A stretch of DNA of 64,000 bases from Flavobacterium ginsenosidimutans (GTDB lineage: Bacteria; Bacteroidota; Bacteroidia; Flavobacteriales; Flavobacteriaceae), in the NCBI RefSeq assembly GCF_003254625.1, contig NZ_QJRJ01000082.1, forward strand, positions 496,001-560,000, in the 5' to 3' direction. Both the position numbers and the translations under genes were made by a program. Of the stretch, positions 1 through 8,541 are shown one piece after another; position 1 is the stretch's first letter; each line of letters opens with the position of its first letter. The notes beneath the pieces were generated by a model. That model made no database searches. It saw only the letters and a list, made by a program, of their open reading frames with translations, and was not told the origin of the DNA.

Positions 1-2
1 CG

Positions 3-713
3 AAATTGGGAATCAATTACCAGATTATCCCTGAAAGAATAGCATTATTTGCTAATTATATGAATGGTTTTCAGCCGCAGGCACCGCAGTCGGTAAACGG
101 GCAGATGACCAATTTCCAGCCCGTTTATGGAAACCAGTGGGAATCGGGAGTTAAAGTTTCCCTGAAAAAGAACCTGTTGGATGCCGTTTTGAGCTATTAT
201 AATATTGATCTAACCAATGCGGTAAGACAAAATCCAAATGATACGGCTTCCTATCTGCAGGATGGCGAGCAGCGCAGTAAAGGTTTTGAAGCAGATTTAG
301 AATCAAATCCGATGAAAGGACTGTTTTTGCATGCTGGTTTTGCTTATAATGACAGTAAACTTATTGTTTCCGATGCACTTACTCAAGGGCTAAGGCCTGT
401 AGATGCCGGTCCCAAACTTTCCGGAACCTGGTACGTGAATTACGCTCCGCAGTCAAAAGCTTTAAATGGCTTTTCATTAGGTATAGGCGGCAGTCATTAT
501 GGTAAAGATCTGATGATCAATAATATCAATGGCTCTTTTTATACGAATCCTTATACGGTAATCAACTCGGTGCTGAGTTTTGAGAAAACCCGTTATGTAT
601 TTTCACTTTCTGCCAATAACCTGCTCAACGAACATTATTGGTATGGCGGCCGTGGTATGGTTACTCCGGGAACCCTTCGCCAGGTGATTTTATCTTTGAA
701 ATTAAAATTGTAA
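3..713 (+). CDS. TonB-dependent siderophore receptor, C-terminal part (cut by window edge)
   Basis: The frame is open to the left edge of the window, so only about the last 236 residues are present. They alternate short polar turns with amphipathic strands, as in the 22-stranded barrel of outer-membrane TonB-dependent receptors. The ending, with NLLNEHYWYGG followed by a Gly-Thr-x-Arg turn and a last strand VILSLKLKL, fits the C-terminus of the FhuE/FcuA-type ferric-siderophore receptors. The protein would bind a ferric siderophore at the cell surface and import it using TonB energy. A PepSY membrane protein starts 21 bp downstream, a common partner in iron-uptake loci. Substrate cannot be told from this part. 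The internal TTG at 6 is not the real start. Confidence 0.85.
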   Translation, partial: KLGINYQIIPERIALFANYMNGFQPQAPQSVNGQMTNFQPVYGNQWESGVKVSLKKNLLDAVLSYYNIDLTNAVRQNPNDTASYLQDGEQRSKGFEADLESNPMKGLFLHAGFAYNDSKLIVSDALTQGLRPVDAGPKLSGTWYVNYAPQSKALNGFSLGIGGSHYGKDLMINNINGSFYTNPYTVINSVLSFEKTRYVFSLSANNLLNEHYWYGGRGMVTPGTLRQVILSLKLKL

Positions 714-734
714 TGCTGTAATTCAGAACTTCCA

Positions 735-1841
735 TTGAAAAAAATTACAAAGACCTCATTTAAACTGCACAGCTGCCTCGGATTGTTTTTCGGGGTACTG
801 TATCTGTTTTTTGGAATTTCGGGCGCTTTATTGGTTTTTAAAAAAGAGATTGAGTATTTCAATAATCCGCCAATGCATTGCTGTGTAAAGGGCAGTAAAA
901 CCATTTCATTAAACCAGATGTATCATAAAGTCTCTGAGAGGTATCCCCAGGCGCGGCAGATCATGCTGCAGACTTTTCCCAGAAATAGCTGCGACACCTA
1001 TGAATTTATGATTTTTAATTATCAGGATAATGTCAGCGATAATTATCTCTATTGCTGTATGGTAGACCCTTATTCTGGAAAAATTGTAGCAGAAGGCAGT
1101 TTTAGCTCTTTACAATCGCCTTTTTTCCGCTGGCTGTATGCTGCGCATTATTCCCTTTTAATTGATAAACCAGGCAGGCTTATAACGGCCATTGCGGCCA
1201 TTGCATTAATTTTAAACTTAATTACAGGTGTGATCATTTATCGCAAAAAGATATTTGCTGTACTTGTTTTTAAAGAGAAGTTAAATCGTAAATCTTCCAG
1301 AACCCTTTATTCTTCGCTGCACAGGATTATTGGTGTCTGGACCCTGTTGCTTAATTTTATTCTTTTTTTTACAGGTTTCTGGATGAATAAAAGTCTTTTT
1401 TTACCTTCTGAATGGGAATTAATTTCTAAGAAAGAACAGAATTATCGGACAAGGGCAAATATTGACCAGGTGATAAAACATGCCCGGGAAATTCCAAATT
1501 TCAATCCAATTGCCGTAAAAATAGCTGCTGATAAAAAAACGGATATTATAGTAAGCGGTGAGTTTTCTGATACCCAAAACCCGCTGTATTTTGGTAAAGG
1601 CAGCGACGTTTATTATGACAGTGATAACGGAACTTGGATCAAAACCATACGCATTGAAGAAAAATCATTTTCCGACCGGTTTTATTGGATCATGAAACAG
1701 CTTCACAGGGGGGATTATGACAGTTTTTGGATAAAAATTTTGTATGTAATTGCCGGATTCAGTCCTGCAATACTTTCTATTACGGGATTTATTCTTTGGA
1801 AAAGAAAAGGCAGAAAAGAAATATCTAAAAAACACAAATAA
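735..1841 (+). CDS. PepSY-associated transmembrane domain protein
   Basis: A 368-residue inner-membrane protein of the PepSY-TM family. Four hydrophobic spans are visible: about residues 12-34 (LGLFFGVLYLFFGISGALLV), 145-167, 198-218 and 335-355, with large periplasmic loops between the first and second and between the third and fourth. The first span followed by a short acidic stretch, and the loop motif LYAAHYSLL before the second span, are typical of the family. Members sit next to siderophore receptors and are thought to act in ferric-siderophore reduction or iron release at the inner membrane. It lies 21 bp after the receptor gene, so co-transcription is likely. The best start is TTG at 735; there is no in-frame ATG near it that keeps the first membrane span. 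Confidence 0.8.
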   Translation: MKKITKTSFKLHSCLGLFFGVLYLFFGISGALLVFKKEIEYFNNPPMHCCVKGSKTISLNQMYHKVSERYPQARQIMLQTFPRNSCDTYEFMIFNYQDNVSDNYLYCCMVDPYSGKIVAEGSFSSLQSPFFRWLYAAHYSLLIDKPGRLITAIAAIALILNLITGVIIYRKKIFAVLVFKEKLNRKSSRTLYSSLHRIIGVWTLLLNFILFFTGFWMNKSLFLPSEWELISKKEQNYRTRANIDQVIKHAREIPNFNPIAVKIAADKKTDIIVSGEFSDTQNPLYFGKGSDVYYDSDNGTWIKTIRIEEKSFSDRFYWIMKQLHRGDYDSFWIKILYVIAGFSPAILSITGFILWKRKGRKEISKKHK

Positions 1842-2011
1842 TAAAATGCCTGTTTTGTGATTTTAAAACTCGTTTAAATGGGGCTCCTGCTATGAGTTTA
1901 AAAATGTTTTTAATGCTCTTACATGCACTAATACGATAATTGAACAAATAGCGTGCAATGCCATTTTCCTTATTATCTAATAGATTTCTAAGGCTAAAAT
2001 TAAATATAAAT

Positions 2012-3247
2012 TTAAAATTTTTGTTTAATTACTGGGATATAAATGTTGAATAAAACGCCCTTGTTTAAATTACCATCAGCGGTTATAATTCCATTATGAT
2101 TTTCTACAATTTTCTTTACAATAGCCAGACCAATTCCCGTTCCGGGATATTCCTCAATGTGATGGAGTCTTTGAAATATGATAAAGACAGTCTCGTTGTA
2201 TTGAGCTTCAAAGCCAATTCCATTATCTTTAAAAGTAAGATTCCAATAGTCACAAACCTGCGTACTACCTGGCAGATTAAGCAGCTTGAATTCACTGTAC
2301 TTAATTATAGTAGATTGTATGGTAATATGAAGTTCAATATCAGGTATAGAGAACTTTAAGGAGTTTGATATCAGGTTATAGATAAGCTGGCGAAATTGGA
2401 ATGGCCTTATATAGGCAGGCACTAATCCGTTTATTTTAAAAACAGCTTTTTTTTGATCAATTGCATCTGAAAATTCTGATTTAATATCTTCGATTACAGC
2501 ACTCAAATCACTCACTTCATAGGGATGTTCCAGTACACTCACTTTTGAAAATTCCAGTAAATCTTCAATAAGCTGTCTCATTCTTGTTGCCGAGACATGT
2601 ATGCGTTTCAAATTGTTTTTTCCCGCCTCAGTCATCGTGTTGATCTCTTTTTCCATTATAATGGAAATGAAAGTCTGAATTTTTCGCAGCGGTTCCTGCA
2701 GGTCATGGCTTGAGATAAAATTAAAAGCAAGCAGTTCTTTATTTGCATTCAATAGCTCAATTGCTCTTTTTTCCTTCTCCGCATTTTGGAGTTCGAGTTC
2801 CTGATTTGCCTTAAGCAGTGCTGCAGTCTGTATTTTTAGTTTTTCAATAAGCTCTTCTTTCTGAACTAATTCTTCTGCTTCTTTCAGGGCACGATTTATT
2901 TTTTGGATAAGGGATGAGAAATTATTTTTGGAAACATAATCCGTAACACCTTCTTTTATAAGCATGACAGCATTTTCTTCCCCAATAGTACCTGAAATTA
3001 TGACAAAGGGTATATTAAGGCTCCTGTCTTTTACTATTTTAAACGCAGAAACAGCATCAAATGAAGGCAGCGTATAATCTGATAGGATAATATCGGGCAA
3101 AAATGTATCAAGAGATTCTTCAAAAACATTTCTTGAATCGACTATTTTTGTTACAAACGACACCCCTGATTTTCTCAAGTGACGGATTAATAAATCTGCA
3201 TCAGAAGTATTGTCTTCTAATATCAATGCTCTAATATCTTTTTTCAT
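2012..3247 (-). CDS. Response regulator receiver-histidine kinase hybrid
   Basis: A 411-residue soluble protein. Residues 1-120 form a receiver domain (acidic pair in LILEDNTSDAD, phospho-acceptor Asp in ILSDYTLPSFDA, Thr/Ser in VIISGTIGEEN, Lys in DYVSK). Residues 125-170 are coiled coil. A HisKA dimerisation domain follows with the H-box SSHDLQEPLRK (His about 180), then an HATPase domain with the N-box NLISNSLKFS and G-boxes DNGIGFE and GTGIGLAIVKK. No membrane span is present, so input must come through the receiver. It is third in a run of three genes on the same strand, after a PAS kinase and a lone receiver, which suggests a phosphorelay: kinase to receiver to this hybrid. The gene ends the cluster. 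Confidence 0.87.
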   Translation of the reverse strand: MKKDIRALILEDNTSDADLLIRHLRKSGVSFVTKIVDSRNVFEESLDTFLPDIILSDYTLPSFDAVSAFKIVKDRSLNIPFVIISGTIGEENAVMLIKEGVTDYVSKNNFSSLIQKINRALKEAEELVQKEELIEKLKIQTAALLKANQELELQNAEKEKRAIELLNANKELLAFNFISSHDLQEPLRKIQTFISIIMEKEINTMTEAGKNNLKRIHVSATRMRQLIEDLLEFSKVSVLEHPYEVSDLSAVIEDIKSEFSDAIDQKKAVFKINGLVPAYIRPFQFRQLIYNLISNSLKFSIPDIELHITIQSTIIKYSEFKLLNLPGSTQVCDYWNLTFKDNGIGFEAQYNETVFIIFQRLHHIEEYPGTGIGLAIVKKIVENHNGIITADGNLNKGVLFNIYIPVIKQKF

Positions 3248-3287
3248 TTACTATAGAATCATAGTTTTAGGAATATAAGTTAAATCC

Positions 3288-3728
3288 TTAATTAGCAGGC
3301 TGGCTCAGGATCATCCAATACATCCCAAGTTCTTTTATTGCATTAAAAAAGTTGTTGCTGTCTACAGGTTTTACAATGTAACTGTTAGCACCAAGACTAT
3401 AACATTCTGCAATGTCCGGATCTTCCTGGGAAGAGGTAAGAATGACTATTGGAATAGATTTAAGCGCATCATCGCTTTTGACTTTTTCCAATACCTGCAT
3501 TCCTGACATCTTGGGCATTTTTAAATCCAAGAGAAGAAGTTTGGGATGTAATTTTGGATTTCTCTTTGAATAGATTCCCCTGCAGTACAGAAAATCAAGC
3601 GCTTCGGCGCCATCCTTGACATGCAGGAGTTTGTTTGTAAAGCCGCTTTTATTAAGAGCGCGCACGGTCAGCATAGCATCTTCCATGCTGTCTTCGGCAA
3701 ATAAAATTTCAATATCTTCGTAATCCAT
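3288..3728 (-). CDS. Stand-alone response regulator receiver (Rcp1/CheY-like)
   Basis: A single receiver domain of 146 residues with no output domain. It has the acidic pair in ILFAEDSMEDA, the phospho-acceptor Asp in LLLLDLKMPKMSG, the Thr/Ser in VILTSSQEDPD and the Lys in YIVKPVDSNNF. The insert before the Asp (YCRGIYSKRNPKLHPK) and the aromatic tail (LGMYWMIL) are typical of Rcp1-type regulators that pair with PAS/phytochrome kinases. I start it at the ATG at 3728, which is 13 bp after the upstream kinase; a longer reading would run 47 bp into that kinase and add residues unlike a receiver. It probably carries phosphate from the upstream kinase. Confidence 0.85.
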   Translation of the reverse strand: MDYEDIEILFAEDSMEDAMLTVRALNKSGFTNKLLHVKDGAEALDFLYCRGIYSKRNPKLHPKLLLLDLKMPKMSGMQVLEKVKSDDALKSIPIVILTSSQEDPDIAECYSLGANSYIVKPVDSNNFFNAIKELGMYWMILSQPAN

Positions 3729-3741
3729 TTTTTTTGTTTTT

Positions 3742-5412
3742 TTAATGTTTAATATTCGGCAGGCTGAAGTAAAATTCAGCACCTTCATCTAGTTTTGATT
3801 CTGCCCAAACTGCTCCCGAATGCCGGCTGACAATTTTTTGCACAATCGCCAGTCCAATGCCTGTTCCTGTAAATTCTTCCTGCGAGTGCAGACGCTGGAA
3901 AACGCCAAACAATTTATCATAATAAGCCATATCGAATCCTGCACCCCAATCTTTTATACTGTAGATGATTTTGTGGTCTTGCAACGTTGATGCTATTTTG
4001 ATTTTTATCTCTGGCTTGTATTTTGAATATTTTATAGCATTAGAGATTAGATTGATCCAAACCTGTTTGATCAGTGAGGAATCTCCATTTGCTGGGGCAA
4101 GTTCTTCAATTTCAAAAATGGGTGTATTTTCACCTTTTTCAAATGTTATATCATTTATGACTCCATTTACTAGTGAGGTCATATTTATATTGCTAGATGA
4201 GACCTCTTTGCGTCCTAATTTGCTGAAAGCAAGCAGGTCATCGATCAATATTCCCATTTTATTGGAGTTGTTGACTATGGCTTGGATGATTTTTTTTCCA
4301 TCATCATCTATTGAATCTGCATGGTCCTCTATCAGTATTTGTGTATAACCGTTAATCGCCCGAATAGGTGCACGCAGATCATGTGAAACTGAGTAGGAAA
4401 ATGATCCCAGTTCTTCCTGCGCTTTTTTTAGTTCATCATTAGCCAGGGTCAGTTCACTGCTTCGCTTTTCCTGATAGGCAAGTTCTCTGTTTTTAACTAT
4501 TAATTCTGCAGCCCTTTTTAGCTTTTCCACTTTTCTTTTCTCTTTCAAAATCTTTTCTGAAGCAAGTTTTTTGTTGGCTATTATAAGTTCAGCAGCACGT
4601 TTTTCTTTTTCAATACTCTGAATAGCCAGTTCTTTATTGGCGTTAATTAATTCTTCTGCTCGTTTTTCTTTTTGTTCATTCTGAAATTTTAATTCTTTAT
4701 TTGCAATGATTAATTCTGCAGCACGGTCTTCCTTTTCCTTATTTTGAAAAGCAAGTTCTTTATTTGCAATAACTAACTCAGATGATCTTTTTTCCTTTTC
4801 CTGAGCTTGGACAGCCAGCTGTAAAAATTGTGTTTTGGAAAGTGTTATGTCTGTTGCTATTTTTAAGACCTTATAAGGTTTCCCTTGAGTATTGAAAATA
4901 GGATTATAACTGCCCGAAAACCATATTAATTTGCCGTTTTTCGCCGTCAGGATAAATTCGTCCCTTTGATGAATACCTTTTTTCAGGCTGTTCCAAAAAA
5001 ACTGATACGCATTTGATTTTGAATAGGAGGGATCAACTAAAAGACTATGATGCTTTCCCAGCAAATCTTTTGCAGTGTAGCCCATAATTTTGAGGAAATT
5101 TTTATTGGCATTTAAAATATTGCCATCCATATCGAACTCAACAGATGCGTTTGTGGTGTTTATAGCATTTGTTAGATTTAACAAATACTGTTCATTTGCA
5201 TCAAGTTGTTCTTTAAGTGCTAAAATTTCAGGTTCTATTTGCTTATTGTGAAATTCGGCTTTAATGCTGTTGCTAAAAGGCTGAACTGCTTTTTTTGATA
5301 TTTTGATTTTCTGAAGTGGTAACTTTTCTCCTGTGGGATGTACCTTATTCTCTGAATTATTTTCATCAGAAAGCACTACTTCCTTAATACCATTTTTTTC
5401 TTTAATGCTCAT
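3742..5412 (-). CDS. PAS-domain histidine kinase with repeated coiled coil
   Basis: A 556-residue soluble sensor kinase. A PAS domain with PAC motif occupies about residues 75-190 (GNILNANKNFLKIMGYTAKD; ILTAKNGKLIWFSGSYNPI). Residues 190-335 are an unusual coiled coil of about five near-identical 21-residue units of the form KEKRAAELIIANKELAFQN. Next comes HisKA with the H-box SYSVSHDLRAPIRAI (His about 345), then HATPase with NLISNAIKYS, DWGAGFD and GTGIGLAIVQKI. It lacks membrane spans, so it senses a cytosolic signal through PAS. It heads a three-gene operon with a receiver and a receiver-kinase hybrid. The repeat ladder recalls kinases of phytochrome-like light or redox pathways, but no chromophore domain is present. 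Confidence 0.87.
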   Translation of the reverse strand: MSIKEKNGIKEVVLSDENNSENKVHPTGEKLPLQKIKISKKAVQPFSNSIKAEFHNKQIEPEILALKEQLDANEQYLLNLTNAINTTNASVEFDMDGNILNANKNFLKIMGYTAKDLLGKHHSLLVDPSYSKSNAYQFFWNSLKKGIHQRDEFILTAKNGKLIWFSGSYNPIFNTQGKPYKVLKIATDITLSKTQFLQLAVQAQEKEKRSSELVIANKELAFQNKEKEDRAAELIIANKELKFQNEQKEKRAEELINANKELAIQSIEKEKRAAELIIANKKLASEKILKEKRKVEKLKRAAELIVKNRELAYQEKRSSELTLANDELKKAQEELGSFSYSVSHDLRAPIRAINGYTQILIEDHADSIDDDGKKIIQAIVNNSNKMGILIDDLLAFSKLGRKEVSSSNINMTSLVNGVINDITFEKGENTPIFEIEELAPANGDSSLIKQVWINLISNAIKYSKYKPEIKIKIASTLQDHKIIYSIKDWGAGFDMAYYDKLFGVFQRLHSQEEFTGTGIGLAIVQKIVSRHSGAVWAESKLDEGAEFYFSLPNIKH

Positions 5413-6348
5413 AGTAAGCGATGTTTTATTTGAAAAATAACGGCAGTAATTTGCTGGAAAAGCACCTATATTTTAATAATTATTTAGAACGTATACCTTG
5501 ATGGTAAATGAGGTAATTTTTATACTAAGCGAATATAGGTAAATAAAATGGTTATACAAGTTAATATCTTAGGCAGCGGCTATAATGCATATAATTTAGA
5601 TATTTATTATAATTAGATTAATGGTAATTACAGCTATAAATCTGAACTGGAATTAATGTCAAAAAATTACCATAAATCAAGAGAGAAAAATACCTATAAA
5701 CTTAGAGTGACTTCGAATCATAGATCAGCTTAGATTAAATCTTTAATAAAGCTACATTAAGACTATTGGGGATTGATGTAAAATGCTTTCTAAACATTGA
5801 TGAACATATAATAGTAATGTGCAAAGTCATTTGATTTGGATTTTTCTTTTCGAAAAGTATGGAAGCTGAACTCTTGCTGTTCTCACCGATCCTGATGATT
5901 AAAAATATGGTGAATGGCAAAACTGGCATAGTGCCTTTAACTTCAGGGATGGATGATGAAATGAGGGAAATTTCTAAAGATCCAGATGTGCAACAGAAAC
6001 TTAAATTTTCATTTGTTGGCCCTAAGAATACTGTAAAAAAAAATGACTTTTATCTTTCCTTAAGCACAATAAAATCAATGAAAGCATAAGTGTTTCAACT
6101 ATTTTTAATTTTAAAGACAGAATTAAGTTCACCCAGCTTTCACTGAAGTAATGAAAGAAATCAATGGTACTTTTGCAAGTTTAGATCTAACAAATTAAAT
6201 TCGAGCTGTCCATAAAAATTGTATAAAATACGTGTAAATTTAAGTTAGTTACAAAGGACCTTAATTCTATTGTAATAGTGCTTATTATTTTTGAATAAAA
6301 GTCAGTTATAAATATCAATTCCTTTCTGATTTATTTGTAAATTAACAT
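5413..6348. other. Gene-poor stretch with one weak small ORF
   Basis: No convincing gene is seen in these 936 bases. The only candidate is a plus-strand reading frame from 5859 to 6089 (76 residues, MEAELLLFSP...), with an acidic middle part, DDEMREISKDPDVQQ, but no recognisable domain, no clear start signal and no conserved neighbours. The segment is very A+T rich, and its right end runs into a strong plus-strand terminator-like hairpin (6360-6402), so some plus-strand transcript may end there: either this small ORF, a decayed gene or a small RNA. The promoter of the kinase operon reading left should lie within 5413-5560, but no good TTG/TAnnTTTG pair was recognised. Confidence 0.4.
5859..6089 (+). 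CDS. Doubtful small ORF of unknown function
   Basis: A 76-residue frame in an otherwise empty stretch. The first 25 residues are hydrophobic (MEAELLLFSPILMIKNMV) and the rest is charged, ending KNDFYLSLSTIKSMKA. I do not recognise a family. In its favour, it is the only frame between the kinase operon and the plus-strand hairpin terminator 270 bp downstream. Against it, codon use looks random and an overlapping opposite-strand frame is almost as long. It may be the tail of a decayed gene. Confidence 0.2.
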   Translation: MEAELLLFSPILMIKNMVNGKTGIVPLTSGMDDEMREISKDPDVQQKLKFSFVGPKNTVKKNDFYLSLSTIKSMKA

Positions 6349-6403
6349 CTGTTTCATGGAAAGGGTTCATTGTACTTAAATTAAGTCATGAACCCTTTTT
6401 TTA
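6349..6403 (+). repeat. Dispersed hairpin repeat, copy 1, terminator-like
   Basis: An 11-bp perfect stem (AAAGGGTTCAT at 6360-6370 with ATGAACCCTTT at 6388-6398), a 17-nt loop and a run of T up to 6402 make a rho-independent-type terminator on the plus strand. The whole 55-bp unit, including the leader CTGTTTCAT, matches 22212-22267 in about four of five positions, so it is a dispersed repeat and not just a chance hairpin. No certain gene ends at it here. Confidence 0.6.
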
Positions 6404-6513
6404 TGAATCTAAATCATTGCAGCCGTTTTAAAACCGATCTGTAAAATAGACTGATTGAATAGCTTTTATGGATTATATTTTAAAATATGAGGTATTGGCT
6501 GCTCTTTGAAGAT

Positions 6514-6537
6514 AAAAAAACAGGCTCCCCAAAGCCT
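6514..6537 (-). terminator. Terminator of the small secreted-protein gene
   Basis: On the minus strand a short stem AGGCT/AGCCT (6522-6526 with 6533-6537), loop of six, is followed by seven T (6520-6514). It lies 9 bp past the stop codon at 6546. Confidence 0.6.
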
Positions 6538-6545
6538 CTTTTAAA

Positions 6546-7016
6546 TTAATGTTTACCATTTCCTTTTCCCTTGCCATTTCCATTATGGTTTCCATTATCA
6601 TGGTGGCTTTTATCTTTATTGTTTCCTTTTCCTGGCTTTTGTCCTATTGTTTTTTGAGGTTTTCCTTTATAGCCCTTTGCATATTTTACTTTATGGGATT
6701 TAAAGCTGTCGTAAGGCCTGTCTCCTCTGTAATCAGTCAGTACTACTTTATATTCATTATAAAGATCATAGTTTCGATAGGCAGAGGGAAGTGATCTGGT
6801 TCGCACCCATTTTCCGTTATTGAGATAAACATAATTGGACGTGCTTACATCGTAATAGGTTTCAAGATCCGGCAGATAATAATAACGGGCATCCGCATAA
6901 CCGGCAGGTCCCCAGGCAGGAGGTGTTCCTATGTTTACATTTACTGATACCTGAGCCTGAGCGTAACCAAATGAAAGGAATAATACCCCGATCAAAAAAT
7001 ATTTTAAAGTTTTCAT
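6546..7016 (-). CDS. Small secreted protein with glycine/lysine-rich tail
   Basis: A protein of 156 residues starting at the ATG at 7016, which begins a clean signal peptide (MKTLKYFLIGVLFLSFGYAQ, cut after AQA). The body (about 25-110) has repeated aromatic motifs such as ADARYYYLPDLETYYDV and YVYLNNGKWVRT, seen in small Bacteroidota envelope proteins of unknown function. The last 45 residues are low-complexity Lys/Gly/Asn/His (KPGKGNNKDKSHHDN, GNGKGKGNGKH). The tail is strongly basic and could bind anions, cell-wall polymers or metals. It is transcribed alone, with its own terminator just downstream. An ATG 42 bp further upstream would place extra charged residues before the signal peptide and is not preferred. 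Confidence 0.7.
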   Translation of the reverse strand: MKTLKYFLIGVLFLSFGYAQAQVSVNVNIGTPPAWGPAGYADARYYYLPDLETYYDVSTSNYVYLNNGKWVRTRSLPSAYRNYDLYNEYKVVLTDYRGDRPYDSFKSHKVKYAKGYKGKPQKTIGQKPGKGNNKDKSHHDNGNHNGNGKGKGNGKH

Positions 7017-7104
7017 GATTTTACTTTTAAATTCATTATTATATTTGGATAAAAACAATAAACATGCCGTAAATTCATATCCATTACACTTGTTTGATTA
7101 TGTG

Positions 7105-8289
7105 TTATTTATATTTTATGTTGATGCTGATAATATCAGAAGTCATATTGGTAGTTCTGGTATAATGCCCATAACGAATCTCCAGCGTATTCCAATGCTT
7201 GAGCCCAAAAATTCCATTAAGAGGTGTGAATTTCATTCCCATCCCAAAGAAACTGCTGTCAAACTTAGACAAATCATAGTTGCTGGTATAATATTCATCA
7301 GAAGCGGTGTGTTCGCCGTACGGTTTAAAATATTTCGTTCCTGTCTGTGTATAATACCTGTAGAACGGACTCACAGAAAACGCCTGTGTTAATTTTACAG
7401 GAATTTCAAGGTCAGCCGTATGTGCTTTGAGGCTCCAGTCATCGGTATAATATCTGTAATAAGCGCGAATAATTACGTTATCTCCCAAGAAATAACTGGC
7501 CCTTATTCCCAATGGGATTTTAAGTCTTGTATCGGGCATTTTTTCCTGATGGACAGAGCCGTCAGCAAAATAAACCCTGTGAAAAGGAAGACTTAAATAG
7601 CCATTCTGGCTGATGACGTCCCCTACAAGCATTAGCTGCAGGTTTTTGTTTACAACCTGGGAGTAGCTCAAAGTCCCTGCAAAAGTATTTCTGTTAGCAC
7701 TTTCATAACCTTCACTTCCCGGAGCACGAAGTTCAACGGGCTCAATTAATTTGAGCTGATCTATAAAGGTCTGGAATTTGGCCGTGAATTCCCCGTTTCT
7801 GTCTTTTGTTTTCTGCGAGAAGGCAATATTTCCTCCAAAAGACTGGTAATCAAATTCCGTTGATGATGAAACGGCGATTCCAAGCGTTCTTCCTTTTTCT
7901 TCATTTTCCCTAAGGTAGGTCAAAGAAGGGTAGAAGCGGTTGTCTGAAGACGATGCAGATGAATTAGCGCTCAGGTCAATCATATCTGATGAAGCAGAGG
8001 TATAATGGTCAATACCGGCTTCAATATCAAAGGTATGCTTGATTCCGGTCTGGCCGTATTTTACCAGCTTAACATCAATGGTATTGGCAATATCAGTTAG
8101 ATGCTCAGAACCGATTCCACCCGTAACGGCTGAATTGTTTCCGTCTTGTTTATAATAGCTCGAAACCAGATTAACTTCTTCCAATTTTAATTTATTGCTT
8201 TTATAACTGGTAGAATCGGCCGGGACATTCTGCGCCCTTGCCTGAAATAATGCCAATAATGCAAATCCTGTAATGAATATTCTTTTCAT
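7105..8289 (-). CDS. DUF3570 outer-membrane protein
   Basis: A 394-residue protein with a signal peptide (MKRIFITGFALLALFQARAQ). After it comes DSTSYKSNKLKLEEVNLVSSYYKQDGNNSAVTGG, then alternating strands to the C-terminal NMTSDIISINIKYK, as expected for an outer-membrane beta barrel. The motif YKQDGNNSAVTGGIGSEHL and a Ser/Asp-rich stretch (SSDMIDLSANSSASSSDN) are hallmarks of the DUF3570 family. It is last in a four-gene operon: thioredoxin, ApbE, DUF4266 lipoprotein, DUF3570. DUF3570 and DUF4266 are repeatedly found together; the job is not established. Its place after a flavin transferase suggests an outer-membrane part of an envelope redox or secretion system (inference). Confidence 0.85.
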   Translation of the reverse strand: MKRIFITGFALLALFQARAQNVPADSTSYKSNKLKLEEVNLVSSYYKQDGNNSAVTGGIGSEHLTDIANTIDVKLVKYGQTGIKHTFDIEAGIDHYTSASSDMIDLSANSSASSSDNRFYPSLTYLRENEEKGRTLGIAVSSSTEFDYQSFGGNIAFSQKTKDRNGEFTAKFQTFIDQLKLIEPVELRAPGSEGYESANRNTFAGTLSYSQVVNKNLQLMLVGDVISQNGYLSLPFHRVYFADGSVHQEKMPDTRLKIPLGIRASYFLGDNVIIRAYYRYYTDDWSLKAHTADLEIPVKLTQAFSVSPFYRYYTQTGTKYFKPYGEHTASDEYYTSNYDLSKFDSSFFGMGMKFTPLNGIFGLKHWNTLEIRYGHYTRTTNMTSDIISINIKYK

Positions 8290-8307
8290 TTTTTGATCGT
8301 ATGAAAA

Positions 8308-8541
8308 TTAGTTACAGCCACAGCCGCCGCCGCTTTTTCCTGAATTGGCCCCGGAAGCTCCCTCACGGTAGGATTGAAAACTAAGTTCTGTCTTTTCTAT
8401 TTTCCTGTTGGAAAGTACCATTTCAGAATCGTTGATTTTTCCTTTCTGGTATTCCTTTACAGAGGTGCAGGATGTGAGAAGAATGCCTGTTAAAGCAATA
8501 CTGCATAAAAGCACGAGATTTTTTTGCCTTGGCTTTTTCAT
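8308..8541 (-). CDS. DUF4266 small lipoprotein
   Basis: A 77-residue protein with a lipoprotein signal (lipobox LTSC, lipid Cys about 25). The mature part is only about 50 residues: a charged helix-like stretch (VKEYQKGKINDSEMVLSNRK), then QSYREGASGANSGKSGG and the C-terminal GGGCGCN, diagnostic of DUF4266. Its ATG overlaps the stop of apbE (ATGA), so translation is coupled. The EGAS within REGASG resembles the end of the ApbE target motif D-x-S/T-G/S-A-S/T, which would make this protein a possible acceptor of covalent FMN; that is my inference, and the first two motif positions do not match. The two cysteines at the end could bind metal or undergo thioredoxin-dependent redox change. Confidence 0.82.
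   Translation of the reverse strand: MKKPRQKNLVLLCSIALTGILLTSCTSVKEYQKGKINDSEMVLSNRKIEKTELSFQSYREGASGANSGKSGGGCGCN

Noticed and set aside
635..904. Minus-strand ORF across the receptor/PepSY junction
   Set aside because: It is antisense to two well-supported genes and has no family features.
3728..3788. Longer start for the receiver at 3788
   Set aside because: It would overlap the upstream kinase by 47 bases and add MKVLNFTSACRILNIKKTKK, which is unlike the start of a receiver fold.
5735..5929. Minus-strand 64-residue ORF
   Set aside because: Low-complexity, no start signal, overlaps the equally weak plus-strand ORF; not supportable.
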